The notes: generated by a model not told the origin, from the sequence alone. A stretch of DNA of 64,000 nucleotides from Budorcas taxicolor (GCF_023091745.1 NC_068920.1:120121622-120185621), one strand, 5' to 3'; positions 12,751 through 24,850 are shown, numbered from the stretch's first letter. Numbers and translations are program-made.

Positions 12751-13895
12751 GGATTAGCTAAGGTTTTTCTTGTGATTTCATTGTAGCTCAACTTCTCCCT
12801 TTGTGCATTCCTGCTAACTTCACTTCTCCCTGTTGTTGAAGCTGAGAGTACTCTCCAATAAACTTCCTACATACAGGGCCAGGGAAACCCTACCTGTAAC
12901 ATCTGCTTTGTCCTGGTTGGTAGCAGTGACTGTTCTTCTTCATGTGAAGATTCAGCAGTAAACCATAATTAATTTAAACTAGTCAAGGTGGTTCCATTTA
13001 CTTAGCCAGTGATTGGTGTAGAACTCCATCCCAGCAAACGAGTTGGAAAGGGGAATCTCCTGGGAAAGTATTCCTGAATCATAACAGAGAAAAGGAGAAG
13101 AAGAGACCGTTTTCTATCTGAATGAGATGCTTGTAGAAAAGAACAGAGTTGGGAAGAAGGTGGAGCCAAGAAAATACCAGAGAAATCAAACTGAAGAAGA
13201 GGCCACCCTGCTTAGGATCTTTTGGTCATCTGTGATAAATCCCCATTGACAGAACAGGAGGGATTTGTCACACAAGAGCTTAATGATGGAGTTGGCTCTA
13301 CAATCTGTGATTTTTGTTCCAGTTGTCCGATTCCATTTTCCCACCCTTTGAGGATTTTGCTTTTTTAAATATTTGTCAGGATTCTTTCTCTTGGAAGTTT
13401 GTCGATAACCTAAACTCTCTTTTTTCCTGACTTCTGGTGAGCAGTAATTTGACTTTGGTTGATTAATTAAATTCTGCCTCTTTTTTCTATGGCATTATGG
13501 GCTTGGGGTTTATAGAGTTAATGTTATAATGTTATGCATTAATGTGTATGTGCAGCTAGGGGTGGAGAGAGGGTGACCTCTAAAAGAAGCTGAGTCTAGA
13601 AAACTATGTCCTGGGAGGACTTTTGATGAGAAAAGTAGGAAATAGTGATGGAAAGGTTTTCAAATTGTAGAGGAGCAAGGGCTTGAACCTAATGGCTTGA
13701 ACTTTTGGCTCAGAATAGGGTATTCATTTTTAGAAAAGTGTGTCCTCTCTGATCTGTCATTTATTTTGACAAGTCAGTTCATAGCTGCCCTAGAGTTTGA
13801 TGCTGGAGAAATTGCCCAGCACAGTAGTGGGACTGATGGTGGGGAGCCTCTTTCTTTCTCCTACTTGCCTGTACTCCCCTCTGCCTAAACTCTGA
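12751..13895. other. Upstream flank, no gene recognised
   Basis: Nothing recognisable apart from short frames. Confidence 0.45.
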
Positions 13896-14097
13896 AACAA
13901 TGTTAGTTACTCAGTCCTAACTCTTTATGACCCCATGAACTATAGTTCTTCAGGTTCCTCTGTCTATGGGATTTCCCAGGCAAGAATACCAGAGTGGGTT
14001 GCTATCCGCTTCTCCAGGGGATATTCTCCACCCAGGGATTGAACCTGAGTCTCCCGCATTGCAGGCAGGTTCTTTACCAACTGAGCCACCAAGAAAG
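13896..14097 (-). mobile_element. Bov-tA SINE, antisense
   Basis: It reads from the diverged 'tgttagttactcagtcctaa' to the reversed tRNA-like head 'ctgagccaccaagaaagcc'. An imperfect duplication (cctctgcctaaactctg / cctctgcttaaaatctg, 13879 and 14098) flanks it. The divergence suggests an older copy. Confidence 0.88.
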
Positions 14098-14129
14098 CCT
14101 CTGCTTAAAATCTGCTTCCCTTTTTTTTT

Positions 14130-14472
14130 TTGCTGGTTGAGGTTTAATCTATAACCAATGAAGCACACAAATGCAAAGTATACAGTGTGATGAGTTTTGA
14201 CAATGGTATGTAATCATCATTCCAATCAACAGATGAAATATTTTTCTCATCTCAGAAAGTCCCCTCAAGTCTCTTTCCAGTTATTTGTCTCCTTATCCCC
14301 AAGGCAATAAGCATTTTGATTTCTGTCCCTATAGGTTAGTCTTCGCGTCTTCTTGTACTTCATGTCTATTCTGTGGTGTACAACTTCTTTCATTCAACAT
14401 GAAAGATGTGGTTTTGAGATTCACCCACATTGTTGCATGTATCCTGCTTCCCTTTTACAGACTATCCGTGGG
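14130..14472 (-). mobile_element. Ancient L1 remnant, antisense
   Basis: Words such as 'tgatgagttttgacaatgg', 'cattcaacatgaaagatgt' and 'cccacattgttgcatgtat' are typical of old mammalian L1 read in reverse. A Bov-tA SINE lies immediately to the right. Confidence 0.6.
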
Positions 14473-14480
14473 GTCCACTG

Positions 14481-14691
14481 GGGCTTCCCTCATGGCTCAG
14501 ATGGTAAAGAATCTGCCTGCAATGTGGGACACCCAGGTTCCGGAAGATCCGCTGGAGAAGGGCATGGCAACCCACTCCAGTATTCTTGCCTGGAGAATCC
14601 CATGGACAGAGGAGCCTGGTGGGCTACAGTCCATGGGGTTGCAAAGAATTGGACACGAATGAGTGACTAATGCTTTCACTTTTTACATGGC
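14481..14691 (+). mobile_element. Bov-tA SINE
   Basis: A sense copy from 'gggcttccctcatggctcag' to 'ttggacacgaatgagtgact', followed by a short pyrimidine-rich tail. The duplication gtccactg lies at 14473-14480 and 14692-14699. Confidence 0.9.
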
Positions 14692-14699
14692 GTCCACTG

Positions 14700-15029
14700 C
14701 TCTTGGATTTCTCTGTCATGTTTAAGGAGGAGATCCTACCCGTCCTGGTGGTGGTTTTATTGTGAGACAGTTTGCCAAGTGAGTTTCGTAAGTCGCTGGT
14801 TCCTGAAGAGCAAGCAGGTGGTTTCTTCCAGGGACAGTCAAATAATCTTTCCATGCTACATGGAGATAATGACAGCTGATGTCTGAATTCTTTGAAGTGA
14901 GGACAGACAGCAACTCCTTCTGTGGGCTCCCAGGACAAAGGTTGATAATTCCCAGGATTCTATGCCAAGATACTACCTGAATTTCGACCTGGTGAGTCGT
15001 GACCTTAGTACCACTGCCAAGGGCACGGG
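14700..15029. other. Non-coding flank
   Basis: No feature recognised in this stretch. Confidence 0.4.
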
Positions 15030-15213
15030 AAAAATGAACGTTTATTAAGTACCATGTGCCTAAAGGCACTTGGTCATAAGTGATCTTAACTTCCCATCCT
15101 GGGAACTCTTTGAGATAGGTCTTACTATACTCACGAGGATGCACAGGGCTAAATCTGAATGTAGGTCTTGAACCTGGGTTTGCAGGACTCCGTATCGTGA
15201 TTCTTCACCAGCA
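15030..15213 (-). mobile_element. MIR SINE, antisense
   Basis: The order of words 'tttattaagtaccatgtgcc', 'gatcttaacttcccatcct' and 'cttgaacctgggtttgcag' follows the reversed MIR consensus. It is diverged, as expected for a repeat of this age. Confidence 0.6.
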
Positions 15214-17310
15214 GCAGCCAAAATGTAAGTTTCTGTGTCCATTTGAGGTGGCACATGCATGTCACCAGGGACAGTTTTGCCCATGGCTGGTTTGCTGCAG
15301 GGCTGGGGAGGACTCAGGGCTGGATGTACTTCCTTTCTCAGTAATGCCCAGTAGAATGTGCAGGTGAGTCTTCCTTTTTGAAAGTGTTCTCAGCTCTTCT
15401 TAGCCAGGCAGCTCTGACCTTTGGTAAAGGCCAGCATATCTTTGTAATGTCCCTTGGAAATAACTGTTGTGTAACAGCTGTGTTTCCAATTGAGATGGTT
15501 TCCAGACCCGGGGAAGCTTTAGAAAGGATGATGCCAACAAAGAGGCATTAAGTCCTCTAATAAGCTTATGCCCTGATAATCGTATTAATGGCACTGTCTC
15601 ATGCTTGATGCTGCAATTATGGGCCTCTCCTCTTGAGTGTAATTTTGGAGTTTGATAATAATTGAGAATATGATTTTGCATTTCTCTGTAACAAGAGTTC
15701 TATTCCCTAAAGCAACATGGTGACCCTAACAGAGATGATTGTTCATGCCCTTTCAAACTGCTGACCTTATACCTCACCACAATGTCATGAACAAACTAGA
15801 CTTACCTCGGAATTCGGAGTTCTTCCAGCATCAGGGCTCTTGTGGGCTATGGAACAAACCCCCTGGGAATCATGACATTGGTTTCTAGCATCTGCATCTG
15901 ATAAAGAGGCTTTATGTTTTTCTGCTGTTGCAAAGTCAAAGTAACCTTGGGAGAGAGGGTCTGCTTTAGGAGTCAGGTGATTTTTAACATGTGACTTAAT
16001 TGTCAACATTCAAGATATTATCTCTAGTATCAGGTGTTTGGCCTCTAGAAAACTACTTCTGGGACCTTCATGTTCTCAGTTGTAAGTTCCAAGCAGTTTG
16101 GACTAGAATTCTAAGAACTTCACACTTGCCATCAGGAATTCATATATTTAGCTATTGACAGGAGGTGGCTATTGTTTTCATGGCCCCAGCTGGAACTGAT
16201 TAACAGGCTAGCAACTCACTGCTGTCTTTCTGGAGAAACCTTTGTCCAGAGGATATATGAGATCTGGGGATTTCTGCTTCTGATGCTACACATGTGTGCT
16301 TGGCTCTGTGACATGAAGGGATCTTTTCCAGGCCTGCAGTGAAGGGAGGAGGGAGGCCCAGGACAGAGGCACCAACCAGGCCATGGGGGCTAGCCACCAA
16401 GCAAGAAGGCCCTCATTATGAACAGTGTCCACAGAGCTGCAGGAGTTGGCTTCCATATAACCAAGTGGGTGGAAGCCAGCCCTGGGGCTGCAGGTTTTGG
16501 CTTCTTGGGCAGTTTCATGGGGGCTCTATCTGAATAGCAGGTGTCTGAGTGCTTCTGGGGCATGATAGGTAAGGGCAGGAAAGAGTAAAGGAGGCAGGTG
16601 TGGGAATGGGCTCAAGGCTTTTTTAATGCACATGCAGGTGTCCTAGGCAGATGGCAGAAGGAGGGGCACCCAGGACTCTATGGTCAAAAGCCTACAGTCT
16701 GGCTAGGCAAAAATACCGTGTGTGTGTGCTGGCACCAAAGGGCACAGGAAACTTGCTGAAGATCAACCACTGTTTCTCCACCAGGAAATGGGTGACATGA
16801 GAGACCCAAACACGAGAGGCCCAGGGCAAAGCATAGGATCCACTGTGTAGTCCCCAGGCTACCCAGCCAGCTCGAGGGAGCCCGGGACTTATGAATGACA
16901 GGGGTGATAACAGAAGCAGGGGCGCCAAGAGAGAACTCTAGACCTGGACACTTTCTGTAGACCCATGCCAGACTGACAACTTTGCAGCCACAAAGGAATG
17001 GACATATTTGCAACTATTCTCCTCAGGATAAATGAACAGTCTGAGCCCCTTCCACCCCACCTTCTCCAGGAAGGCTCCCAGACTTCCCCCAACTCTGGTT
17101 AATTGTTCCCTTGTCTGAGCTCTTCTTGTCTGCACCCTACAGTTTAGCACTTAATCAGACACAGCTGTGCATTCCTCTCTAATTGTTTTGGGTGTGTTTG
17201 TCCTGTCTCCGGGGCAAGATTACAGCTTCCTCTGGGGCAGGGACTCACAATCTTTGGGAAAGAGCTCCTGGGAGAGGTGTGGGTGCATATAAGGGGCTTC
17301 TGAAGGAGTG
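15214..17310. other. Upstream flank, no gene recognised
   Basis: Only short, overlapping, domain-free frames are present on both strands. No repeat is identifiable by eye. Confidence 0.45.
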
Positions 17311-17465
17311 AAATCACTCACATTCCTATAGCGCTTTGCCGTTTAGAAAGTTATTTAGTTAAGTTGTCTCCTCTATTCCTTACAATTGCCCTGAAGAAGA
17401 GAGAACATAAGTAGCAGAGGTGAGGCAAGCCTGGGATTCCTGATTTACAGCCAGTGCCTCATAGG
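17311..17465 (-). mobile_element. MIR-like remnant, antisense
   Basis: 'cctatagcgctttgccgttt', 'attgccctgaagaagagag' and 'ctgatttacagccagtgcct' follow the reversed MIR layout, but with much divergence. Confidence 0.4.
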
Positions 17466-17639
17466 GGTTCTTTCGCTGGACAAAAAAGCCCCCAATGGAG
17501 AAGAAGGGGAGGAAGAAGGGAGGCCTCCACAGGCCTTTCTCCCTGGTAGGAATCTCGGGGAGGAGAAAGAAAGGGGGGGATGTGGCCCTGGCTTTCAGGG
17601 CTCCTGTGAGGCTTCATAGAGACAATTCGGGCAGCCCCA

Positions 17640-20290
17640 ACTGGACCCATTGTGTTTGCTTTCATGCCCTCACCTTCCCCCACCTTCCCCTCTACCACTT
17701 TCCCACCGCCACGCCACCCCACCCTACCCCCAGCTCCTCTAGGCTGCCATCAACCCACAGTGCCCTCCCCTTTCTGGGAAAGTTTCCTATCTTCTGAACT
17801 GGTCACTCCTTCTTCCTCACTCTCTTAAGACTTCAGCTCCTGGCTCCGTGGTCTTTCACACCACGACCCTGACCCCAGTTCTTGCCCACTGCTTCCTGGA
17901 TGGCTTCACTATCCGCCCAGAGGACGCACCCAATACCCTGCCTCTCAATCTCTTGACCTTATATTCTCCAGTGACTTTCTCCTCTACTCTTCCCCATCAC
18001 ATCCTGGCTTTGTCATCATGCTAAACTTCTCCACCTTCTGAACCACAAACCTAAGCATCCGAAACTCTGACTCCATCCCCTCTCCTTCTAGCATGCCTGA
18101 GCCTTGGCTGCTTTGGTCCTTCCAGCGCATTCACTTCTGTCCTTTCTCTCTGGTCACACATCAGGTCAGCCCTACTGTTGCCAAGGTTCTCAATTCCTTG
18201 GCAAAAAGAATTTGCTCCTCTGCGCTAGCAGTTCCTTCACATGAGCCTGCACCAGAGCAGACAGCTGAGCTCCACTGGAGGAAATCACAGAGGAGGGCCA
18301 AACGGTGCCTTACAAGTTCAAACCACCAATCTTAGGAGGGTTGCCATGCTCCCTTGCCATCCAGCGGTATCTCTGGTCACTTCAGCCCTCCCACCTTCTG
18401 CACTGACAGTGTCAAATGTTTTCTACTCTCTTCAGATCCCTCCTTGCCCTGCTCCCAACCTCCTCCCAAACTGAGAGAAAGGTATGTGGTGGAAAGACGC
18501 ATCGTCATATACCGAACCTGCTGGTCCAGTTGATCTCCAGCCTCCCTGCTCCTGTTATAATAGAGGAGGCAGCCTCCTGCATGAGGTCAGCCTTCCCACT
18601 CAGACTGTTTCACCCTGGCCCATGGTCACAGGGACCACCTTCATTCATTGTCCTTTCTCTGCTGTACCTTCATCTTCTTTTTCTCTATAAGGTCTTTCCC
18701 ATCAGCATTTAAGCACATTCAATTGATTCTACCCTAAAATGAACTAAAATAAACCCATTGCTGGCATAACATTCTTTCCCAGCTATTTCTATCTCTGAAC
18801 CTTCACAGTCAAACCTTTAAAGATTTGCCTGTAGTTAGCCCCTTTCTCCATTTCTTCACCTCTCACTCACTTCTCAATCCACTCCAGTTTATCTCTCATC
18901 CCTTCACCCTACCAGTCATTGCTTGTAAAAGTCCCAATAACACCAAGGACACTCAATCCAGTGCATGTATTCAGATTTCACTTCCCTTGGGTCTCTCAGC
19001 CATTTTGACTGTTGCTGGCTACTGCCTCTTTATGACACATTCTTTCCTTGGGCTCCATGGCCCCACTTCGGCAAACTCCTATTTTTTTTTCCCTTGCCTC
19101 TCCAGGTGCTCCTCCACCTCTGCCAGATAGTTTGCCTCTGGCCAGCCTTTAGACAGGGAAGCCCTGGTGGCTCAGTGGTAAAGAATCCACCTACTAATGC
19201 AGGGGACGTGGGTGTGATCTCTGGGTTCGGAAGATCCCTTGGAGAAGGAAATGGCAACCCACTCCAGTATTCTTGCCTGGAAAATCCCACGGACAGAGGA
19301 GTCTGGCAGGCTACAGTCTATGGAGTTGCAAAGAGTTGGACATGACTCAACGACTGAGCATGCGCACGAGCCTTTAGATAAGGGTTTCTCAGGCTCAGTT
19401 GTAGGTCCTCTTCTGGTAGGCTCTACACATTTCCAGGATGCCATCTCACTCTTGGGACTTCACCGCCACCTCTATAACAGCCATTTCATTCCCAGCCTCT
19501 CCACAGAGAACCGGACCCTACAGCCAAGCACCTACTCAACATCTCCACTTGGACAGCTTGTAGGAACCTCAAACCCACCTTGACCAAATGTGAACCTTTG
19601 GAAGGTTTTCTCAATCCTCCTTTCCCAAAGGTCCCCCAACTCAGAACATGGCACCACCACCCATCTGGTTGAAGAAGCAGAGACCTGGAACTTCTTGCTT
19701 CTTCCCTAGCTGAGCAGTTGCCACGTCTTGTGGTCTTGTCTGTTATCTACTTCTTTCTCTTTGTTCTCTGGCACAAACAGCCCTTTACTTTATAGCAGCA
19801 GCCCCTGAACTGTTCCTCCACAGAACTTCTCCCTCTTCCCTGCTCCTTCTTCACATCTAAGTCAGAGTGATCCCACTGAAAATGGTATAGAAGGCCCTGG
19901 ATGATCTGTCTACTAGTCTCTGATTACACCTCGAGCCTTCTCCTCAACCACACCCCCTTATGTAGCCTGAACCTGCCAGGAACTCTTCTCCACTCTTCTC
20001 TCCTCTTTGCCTGAGTAAATCCAGCTCACCCTTCAGAGCTCAACTCAAATGTTACCTCCTTTTGGGTTCCCCAGACAAATGGTCCCTCCACCTTGCAGTC
20101 TCTTTGACCAATATCACCATTGTAATCATACAATTGGTGGTGCATTTAATTGTTAAGTTCCTCTCTCTCCTGCTAGACTGTGAGCTCCAAAAGGGAAGAC
20201 TGTGTCTGTGTTCTGCTAGTCACACAGTGACTAGCCCTGTGTCATGCACCTGGTAGGTGGTCAGCTCATATTTGTTAAATAAATGAATAA
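17640..20290 (-). mobile_element. Long L2 LINE relic, antisense
   Basis: From about 18.7 kb onward the C/T-rich strand follows the reversed L2 layout: 'ctactcaacatctccacttgg' near 19531 (ORF2 region), 'cttcagagctcaactcaaatg' near 20032, then the 3'-end block 'agactgtgagctccaaaagg' near 20176 and 'taggtggtcagctcatattt' near 20254. The left limit is uncertain; 17640-18700 has a similar pyrimidine-rich texture but weaker matches. A Bov-tA SINE interrupts it at 19154-19369. All reading frames are broken. Confidence 0.55.
19154..19369 (+). mobile_element. Bov-tA SINE inside the L2 relic
   Basis: A sense copy from 'gggaagccctggtggctcag' to 'ttggacatgactcaacgact'. The flanking duplication gcctttaga is seen at 19145-19153 and 19370-19378. 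The host L2 continues on both sides. Confidence 0.92.
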
Positions 20291-20783
20291 TACATATTTA
20301 CCTAACTCATGATGGACCCAAGCCCCAACCCTAGGGCAGAGACTGCAGCCAAACGGGCATTTAGCATTGAGTAATTTAGCGGAAGAGTAGAATTCAGCAT
20401 TGAGTAATTTCCCCCAAGACACAGTATAATAGTTACAGATACATTCCCAGCTGTGTTAATTAATGGCACTAGGGAGAGAATGCACTTATTTTTTAAATTT
20501 CAGGGCCTGGGCAGCTTTTGGCAGCTGCAGAGGATACTGCTTAATTTCCTGTTGGTTGCCAGCTGACATTGTAGTAGCTCCTTTACTAAAACCCCTTGGC
20601 TGACAGTCCCTGGAAATACGTTTGTGACTACTAAGAGTGCATTTAAAGGGAAGGCATATGTGTAGAAACAATATAATGATCCGATGGCAGAAAAAAATCT
20701 TCAAATGTCAGTCTTGTCCCATCACAGCCTTTAAAGATCAGAAAAGCAGCATAGAGATATTTTTATCTAAACCAATAAACATG
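20291..20783. other. Non-coding flank
   Basis: There is a local direct repeat: 'gcattgagtaattt' near 20365 and again near 20397. Otherwise nothing is recognised. Confidence 0.4.
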
Positions 20784-21700
20784 GTTGTTGTTCAGTCACT
20801 AAGTTGTGTCTGACTCTTTGTGACAACATGAACTTCAGGACACCAGGCTTCCCTATCCTTCACTATCTCCTGGAGTTTGCTCAAACTCATGTGCATTGAG
20901 TCAGTGATACCATCCAACCATTTCATTCTCTGCTGCCCTCTTCTCCTTCTGCCCTCAATCTTTCCCAGCATCAGGGTCTCTTCCAATGAGTCAGCTCTTC
21001 ACATCAGATGGCCAAAGTATTGGAGCTTCAGCTTCAGCATCAGTCCTTCCAATGAATACTCAGGGCTGCTCTCCTTTAGGATTGACTGGTTTGATCTCCT
21101 TGCTGTCCAAGGGACTCTCAGGAGTCTTCTCCAGCACCACAAAAAGCATCAGTTCTTTGGTGCTCAGCCTTCTTTATGGTCCACCTCTCACATCCATACA
21201 TGACTACTGGAAAAACCATAGCTTTTGAGCTTTGACTATAGCCTTTTGTCTGCAAAGAGAAGTCTCTGCTTTTTAATATGCTCTCTAGGTTTGTCATAGC
21301 TTTTCTTCCAAGGAGCAAGTGTCTTTTAATTTCATGGCTGCAGTCATCATCCACAGTGATTTTGGAGCCCAAGAAAATAAAACTTATCACAGTTTCCACT
21401 TTCCCCCCATCTATTTGCCATGAAATGATGGGACCAGATGCCATGAGCTTAGTTTTTTGAATGTTAAGTTTTAAGCCAGCTTTTCCCCTCTCCTCTTTCA
21501 CTTTCATCAAGAGGCACTTTAGTTCCAATTCAGTTTCTGCTATTAAAGCGGTATCTGCATATCTGAGGTAGTTGATATTTCTCCGGGCTATCTTGATTCC
21601 AGCTTGTGAGTCATCCAGCCCAGCATTTCTCATGATGTACTCTGGACAGAAGTTAAATAAACAGGGTGACAATAGACAGCCTTAACATATTTCTTTCCCA
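20784..21700 (-). mobile_element. BovB (RTE) LINE, 5'-truncated, antisense
   Basis: On the minus strand this encodes the 3' half of BovB ORF2. A frame at 21118-21672 matches the reverse transcriptase and downstream region (words NIQKTKLMASGP, SHEIKRHLLLGRKAMTNL, FPVVMYGCERWTIKKAEH). A second frame (20792-20986) carries the C-terminal RRRRGQQRMKWLDGITDSM region. The expected catalytic YADD reads YAD-T (about 21551-21565), consistent with loss of one codon. The 3' end is the Bov-A-like sequence at 20784-20860. The element is dead: 5'-truncated, frameshifted and missing a catalytic Asp. Confidence 0.93.
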
Positions 21701-21858
21701 GGAACATGGACTTGGAATTAAGTATTTTGACACAGAATGAAAGACACAGGCTCGTTTGTTTATTAATTTATATATTCTGTAGAGCTCTTAAAATTTTTCT
21801 AATATCTTGAATTCTTTAAAAATGTTTTATTAGTTTTCTAAATTATGAAAGTTAATAT

Positions 21859-22057
21859 GTGTGTTAGTCCCTTAGTCATGCCTGACTCATTTCAACCCCG
21901 TGGACTGTAGTCCACCAGGCTCCTCTGTCCATGAGATTCTCCATGTAAGAAAACTGGAGTGGGTTGCCATTTCCTTCTCCAGGGGATCTTCCTAACCCAG
22001 GGATTGAACCTGGGTCTTACACATTGAAGGCAGATTCTTTACCACCAGGGAAACCCC
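21859..22057 (-). mobile_element. Bov-tA SINE, antisense, perfect 14-bp TSD
   Basis: It runs from 'gtgtgttagtcccttagtca' to the reversed head 'taccaccagggaaacccc'. The 14-bp repeat atgaaagttaatat flanks it exactly at 21845-21858 and 22058-22071. Confidence 0.95.
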
Positions 22058-22071
22058 ATGAAAGTTAATAT

Positions 22072-22619
22072 AACTGGAAAAAAAAAATTCAGTCAGTAAG
22101 GTTATAGAACTCATCTCCCTTCCTTCTGACACCTCAACCCCACATCTGGGGTATGTTGACAGCTCGTCTGCATGCTTCCAGATGTTTTCCTATGAATTAT
22201 CAAAAGTCTGATTGTTTGGACTTTATGTCCCAGTCTTAGAAGAATCATGCGATTAACGTAAACGCAAAAAGGACCGAAGGCTGCAAATCAAAGCTTTCCC
22301 AGATCTAACTCAGAATTCCTGTTTGTGGAGGACCGCACCCATGAGGTGAGCCTCAGTGCATCCAGCAGCAACCAGCTGCCCTTTTGCTCTGAGTTTGGAT
22401 TAAAAGTAAGGGCCCACAAGTTGAGCTGGCCGAGCTCAAAGGTGCCTGAAATGACTACTTCCGCAATTCCTTCACTTTCAGGTAATTTAGCTTCCGAAGG
22501 CCTCCTGGAAAATGCACATAATTGCGGGTGTGGTGTGCTTAATTTCTTAGTCTGATTATCTAAGAGGGATTGCTTTCTTTCTGGAGAGATTAAATACTTG
22601 GGGGGAGGAGGGCGCTTTC
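22072..22619. other. Flank leading into the CpG island
   Basis: No gene or named repeat. GC content rises toward the right. Confidence 0.4.
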
Positions 22620-23599
22620 AGGTGCGCCTCTGGGCAGGCTTACCTCCCGGCGGTGTGCAAGGGGACCAGTTGCCTGTGCTGGCCCTTTCAAACCAGCGCA
22701 ACCTCTCCATCCGGTCGCGCCGGGTTTATCTGGGGCCCTCAAACTTGTGTCAATAGCAACTTAGACTCACTTAAGAATACAGTGCGCTGACAAGCCGGCG
22801 GGGGCGCTGGGATAGGAGGGTGGGTCAGTGGTCCCCGGAACTCCGGCGGGTGCTTGCGGTTAGCGCCAAGTCCCCATCTTGCCGGAGGGATGTGTGTCAC
22901 AGTTCAGCCATTAAGGCTGCACCTAGGTGTCCGCCCTGCCCCCTGGGGCCGCGGCGCGGGTTCGAGGCACAGCGTCTGGACATCTTGTGTCTCTGGCTTC
23001 CCAAGTCTCCCATGGGACCTGGAGGAACCACCAAAACTCCTCTCCCCACGTCCTGGGCGGCTTTCATAAAACCGAAGATCCGGTGCCGGTGCCAAGTAGG
23101 CGTCATTCGGGCACCTAAGAGTTAGTGGCAGGTACTGGATGGGCAGAGAGCAATTGTCAAGTCCCCTTTTGGCCTTGTTTCTCCCTACCCCCATCTTCCA
23201 TAGTGGAACCCCAAGTTCAGCCCAGGCGTTTGGGCCGCCGGGGTTCGGTCTAGGACCTGTCGCGAACTGACTCCGGCCAGAAGACGCCACTGGAGTCCTC
23301 GCTCAGGCGCTTAGTTTCCCAACACCGGATGTATTACAACACGGGCGACAACACGAGGCATTTGGGTTAGACTGGAGTAGGAAAATAGTTCTTTTGAACT
23401 GAGAGCTGCCCTTTCCCCACCGAGGGTCTAGTTCTTGGCGGGGGCGGAGGGGGAGTCTCCTTCCCCCCAGCTTAAGACTGCTTTCCAGGTGAGGGCGCCG
23501 AGGCTCCCCGGAAATCAGGAGGAACTCGGAGCTCCGGCTGATCGTGGGCGCGCACAGCTAGACAGGCTGGAGCTGAGCCGTACCCAAACTCCGGGCGCC

Positions 23600-23760
23600 G
23601 GGCCTCGGGCCGGGCGGGGCGGCGACGTGAGGGGCGGTGCCGGGCCTGATTGGTGCGTCGGGTGGGGGTGGGGCCAGGAGAGCTCCGCTGCGGCGGCGAC
23701 GGAGCCGGGAGCCGCGGCCGGAGCCGGGAGCCAGGCGGCGGCCGAGGCGGCAACAAGTGC
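23600..23760 (+). promoter_or_regulatory. B3GNT2: TATA-less core promoter of B3GNT2 (inferred)
   Basis: GC boxes are visible at 23612-23622 (ggcggggcggc) and about 23631-23636 (ggggcgg). An inverted CCAAT box (ATTGG) lies at 23649-23653. No TATA box is seen. NF-Y sites usually sit 60-100 bp upstream of the start, which would put transcription initiation at about 23710-23755. The exact start cannot be read from sequence alone. Confidence 0.55.
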
Positions 23761-23842
23761 CGGAGCTGAGCCGAGGCTGGGGCCGAGCCGAGCAGAGGCG
23801 GAGCCACCCCGCCGCCGGGCTGCCCCATAGCGGGCGCCACGC

Positions 23843-23875
23843 ATGGAGCGAGAGCGGCGGTGGTCGCCGGGCTGA
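23843..23875 (+). other. uORF 1, 10 codons
   Basis: The first ATG of the inferred leader (context gcATGg, +4 = G) reads ten codons and stops at TGA (23873-23875), wholly inside exon 1. It is rich in Arg and Glu and has no recognisable function. It could reduce scanning to the main start. Confidence 0.5.
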
Positions 23876-23900
23876 GCCGCTCGGAGCGGCCGGGACGTGG

Positions 23901-23956
23901 ATGCAGCCGCGATCTCCCGCCCCCGCCCCGCCGAGCAGGAGCTGCTCCCGGACAAG
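23901..23956 (+). other. uORF 2, exon-1 part (spliced; ends on the main ATG)
   Basis: The ATG at 23901 opens 18 codons plus two bases in exon 1. After splicing to 53067 the frame continues with AGA TAT GAG AAA and stops at TGA 53077-53079. The total is 22 codons. The stop overlaps the B3GNT2 start codon (53076-53078) as ATGA. This is a direct reading of the sequence, conditional on the exon1-exon2 junction being used. Such an overlap could favour termination-reinitiation on the main ATG. Confidence 0.5.
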
Positions 23957-24850
23957 GTAGGGCCGGGCGGGTGTGCACGCTTCACCTCCGCAGGCCGGCC
24001 GCGCGCCCTCCTCTCTCTGTGGTCCCCGGCTTCCCCGCCACGGGACCCTCCTCTCTCCCTCCACCGTCTGCTTCCTCGAGGGTGCCGGCTTCGCACTGGC
24101 GCCCCAGCGGAGGAATCAGACTCTAGCTGTCTTCCTGCCGCATCTTGGCGTCCCGGTCCTCCCCCTCGTCCCCCCCTCTCCTGCTACCTTCCTGGTCCTA
24201 GACGAAGAGGTTAACGAAACCCGCGGCAGCGTGTCTTTCGAGCCTCTTGCCCCATTCCACACCTCCCCTCCTGGGACTCGGGAACATCCCCCGCTCCTCC
24301 CCGCTGCACCCCAACTTCCGGGGGAGCCCTCGCCGGGTGATGCAGGCGTTGGGAAAGCGGGGCGTCAGAGGCCCTGGCGTCCTCATCTGGGTTGCACAGG
24401 TGTTTTGGGGAGGGGTCCCTGCTTGATCTCACGCTGCACCCCCGCACCCCACCCTCGTACTGCGCTGCCTCCCGTGCCGCATGGGGAGATCAGGTGTTCC
24501 GAGAGCCGCGAGCAGTCGTTCCCCACCCCCATCCACCCGCCACGGCCAACCTCTGGTCCCTAAAGGCTGGTTTCTGTGAAACTTAGGAGAAACCTTTCGC
24601 GTTGACCTCTACAGAAATATTCCACGCTGCCGGCGAATGATTAACCAGGCTACTTGACCGAAGTCTGGGATGAGGGGGGGCGGGGGGAAAGGGTGGGTGC
24701 TGCGGGAGCGGGTCTAGCCGGCCTCTGCGAACCACCTTGCGTGGGGGTGTGGGCGTGGAGGGGTGCGGACTCTGCGAAGGCCGCGACTGCAGGTCCTGGA
24801 GGCTGCCCCGCGACGGCAGGCGGACCCTTCCGGAGCCTTTAAAACCGAGT

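Larger units (their letters stand above)
23700..23956 (+). other. B3GNT2: B3GNT2 exon 1 (5'UTR)
   Basis: A GC-rich leader ends at GACAAG|GTAGGG, a good splice donor (intron starts 23957). The start coordinate is approximate. The exon contains two ATGs (23843 and 23901), each opening a short upstream frame. No in-frame route into the main protein exists. Confidence 0.65.
22620..24850. promoter_or_regulatory. B3GNT2: CpG island at the 5' end of B3GNT2
   Basis: CpG dinucleotides, scarce elsewhere in the window, become frequent here and are densest at about 23500-24100. The island covers the inferred promoter, exon 1 and the first 0.9 kb of the intron. It produces many long GC-rich open frames on both strands, which I regard as compositional artefacts. 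Such islands are typical of broadly expressed genes; B3GNT2 is widely expressed. Confidence 0.88.

Noticed and set aside
21118..21672. 184-codon minus-strand frame as a host gene
   Set aside because: It is BovB reverse transcriptase, truncated and lacking part of the catalytic motif.
23515..24096. 193-codon minus-strand open frame, and other long frames at 23.4-24.6 kb
   Set aside because: They are overlapping frames on both strands in very GC-rich CpG-island DNA, rich in Ala, Arg, Pro and Gly, with no recognisable domain. GC-rich DNA lacks stop codons, so long frames are expected by chance.
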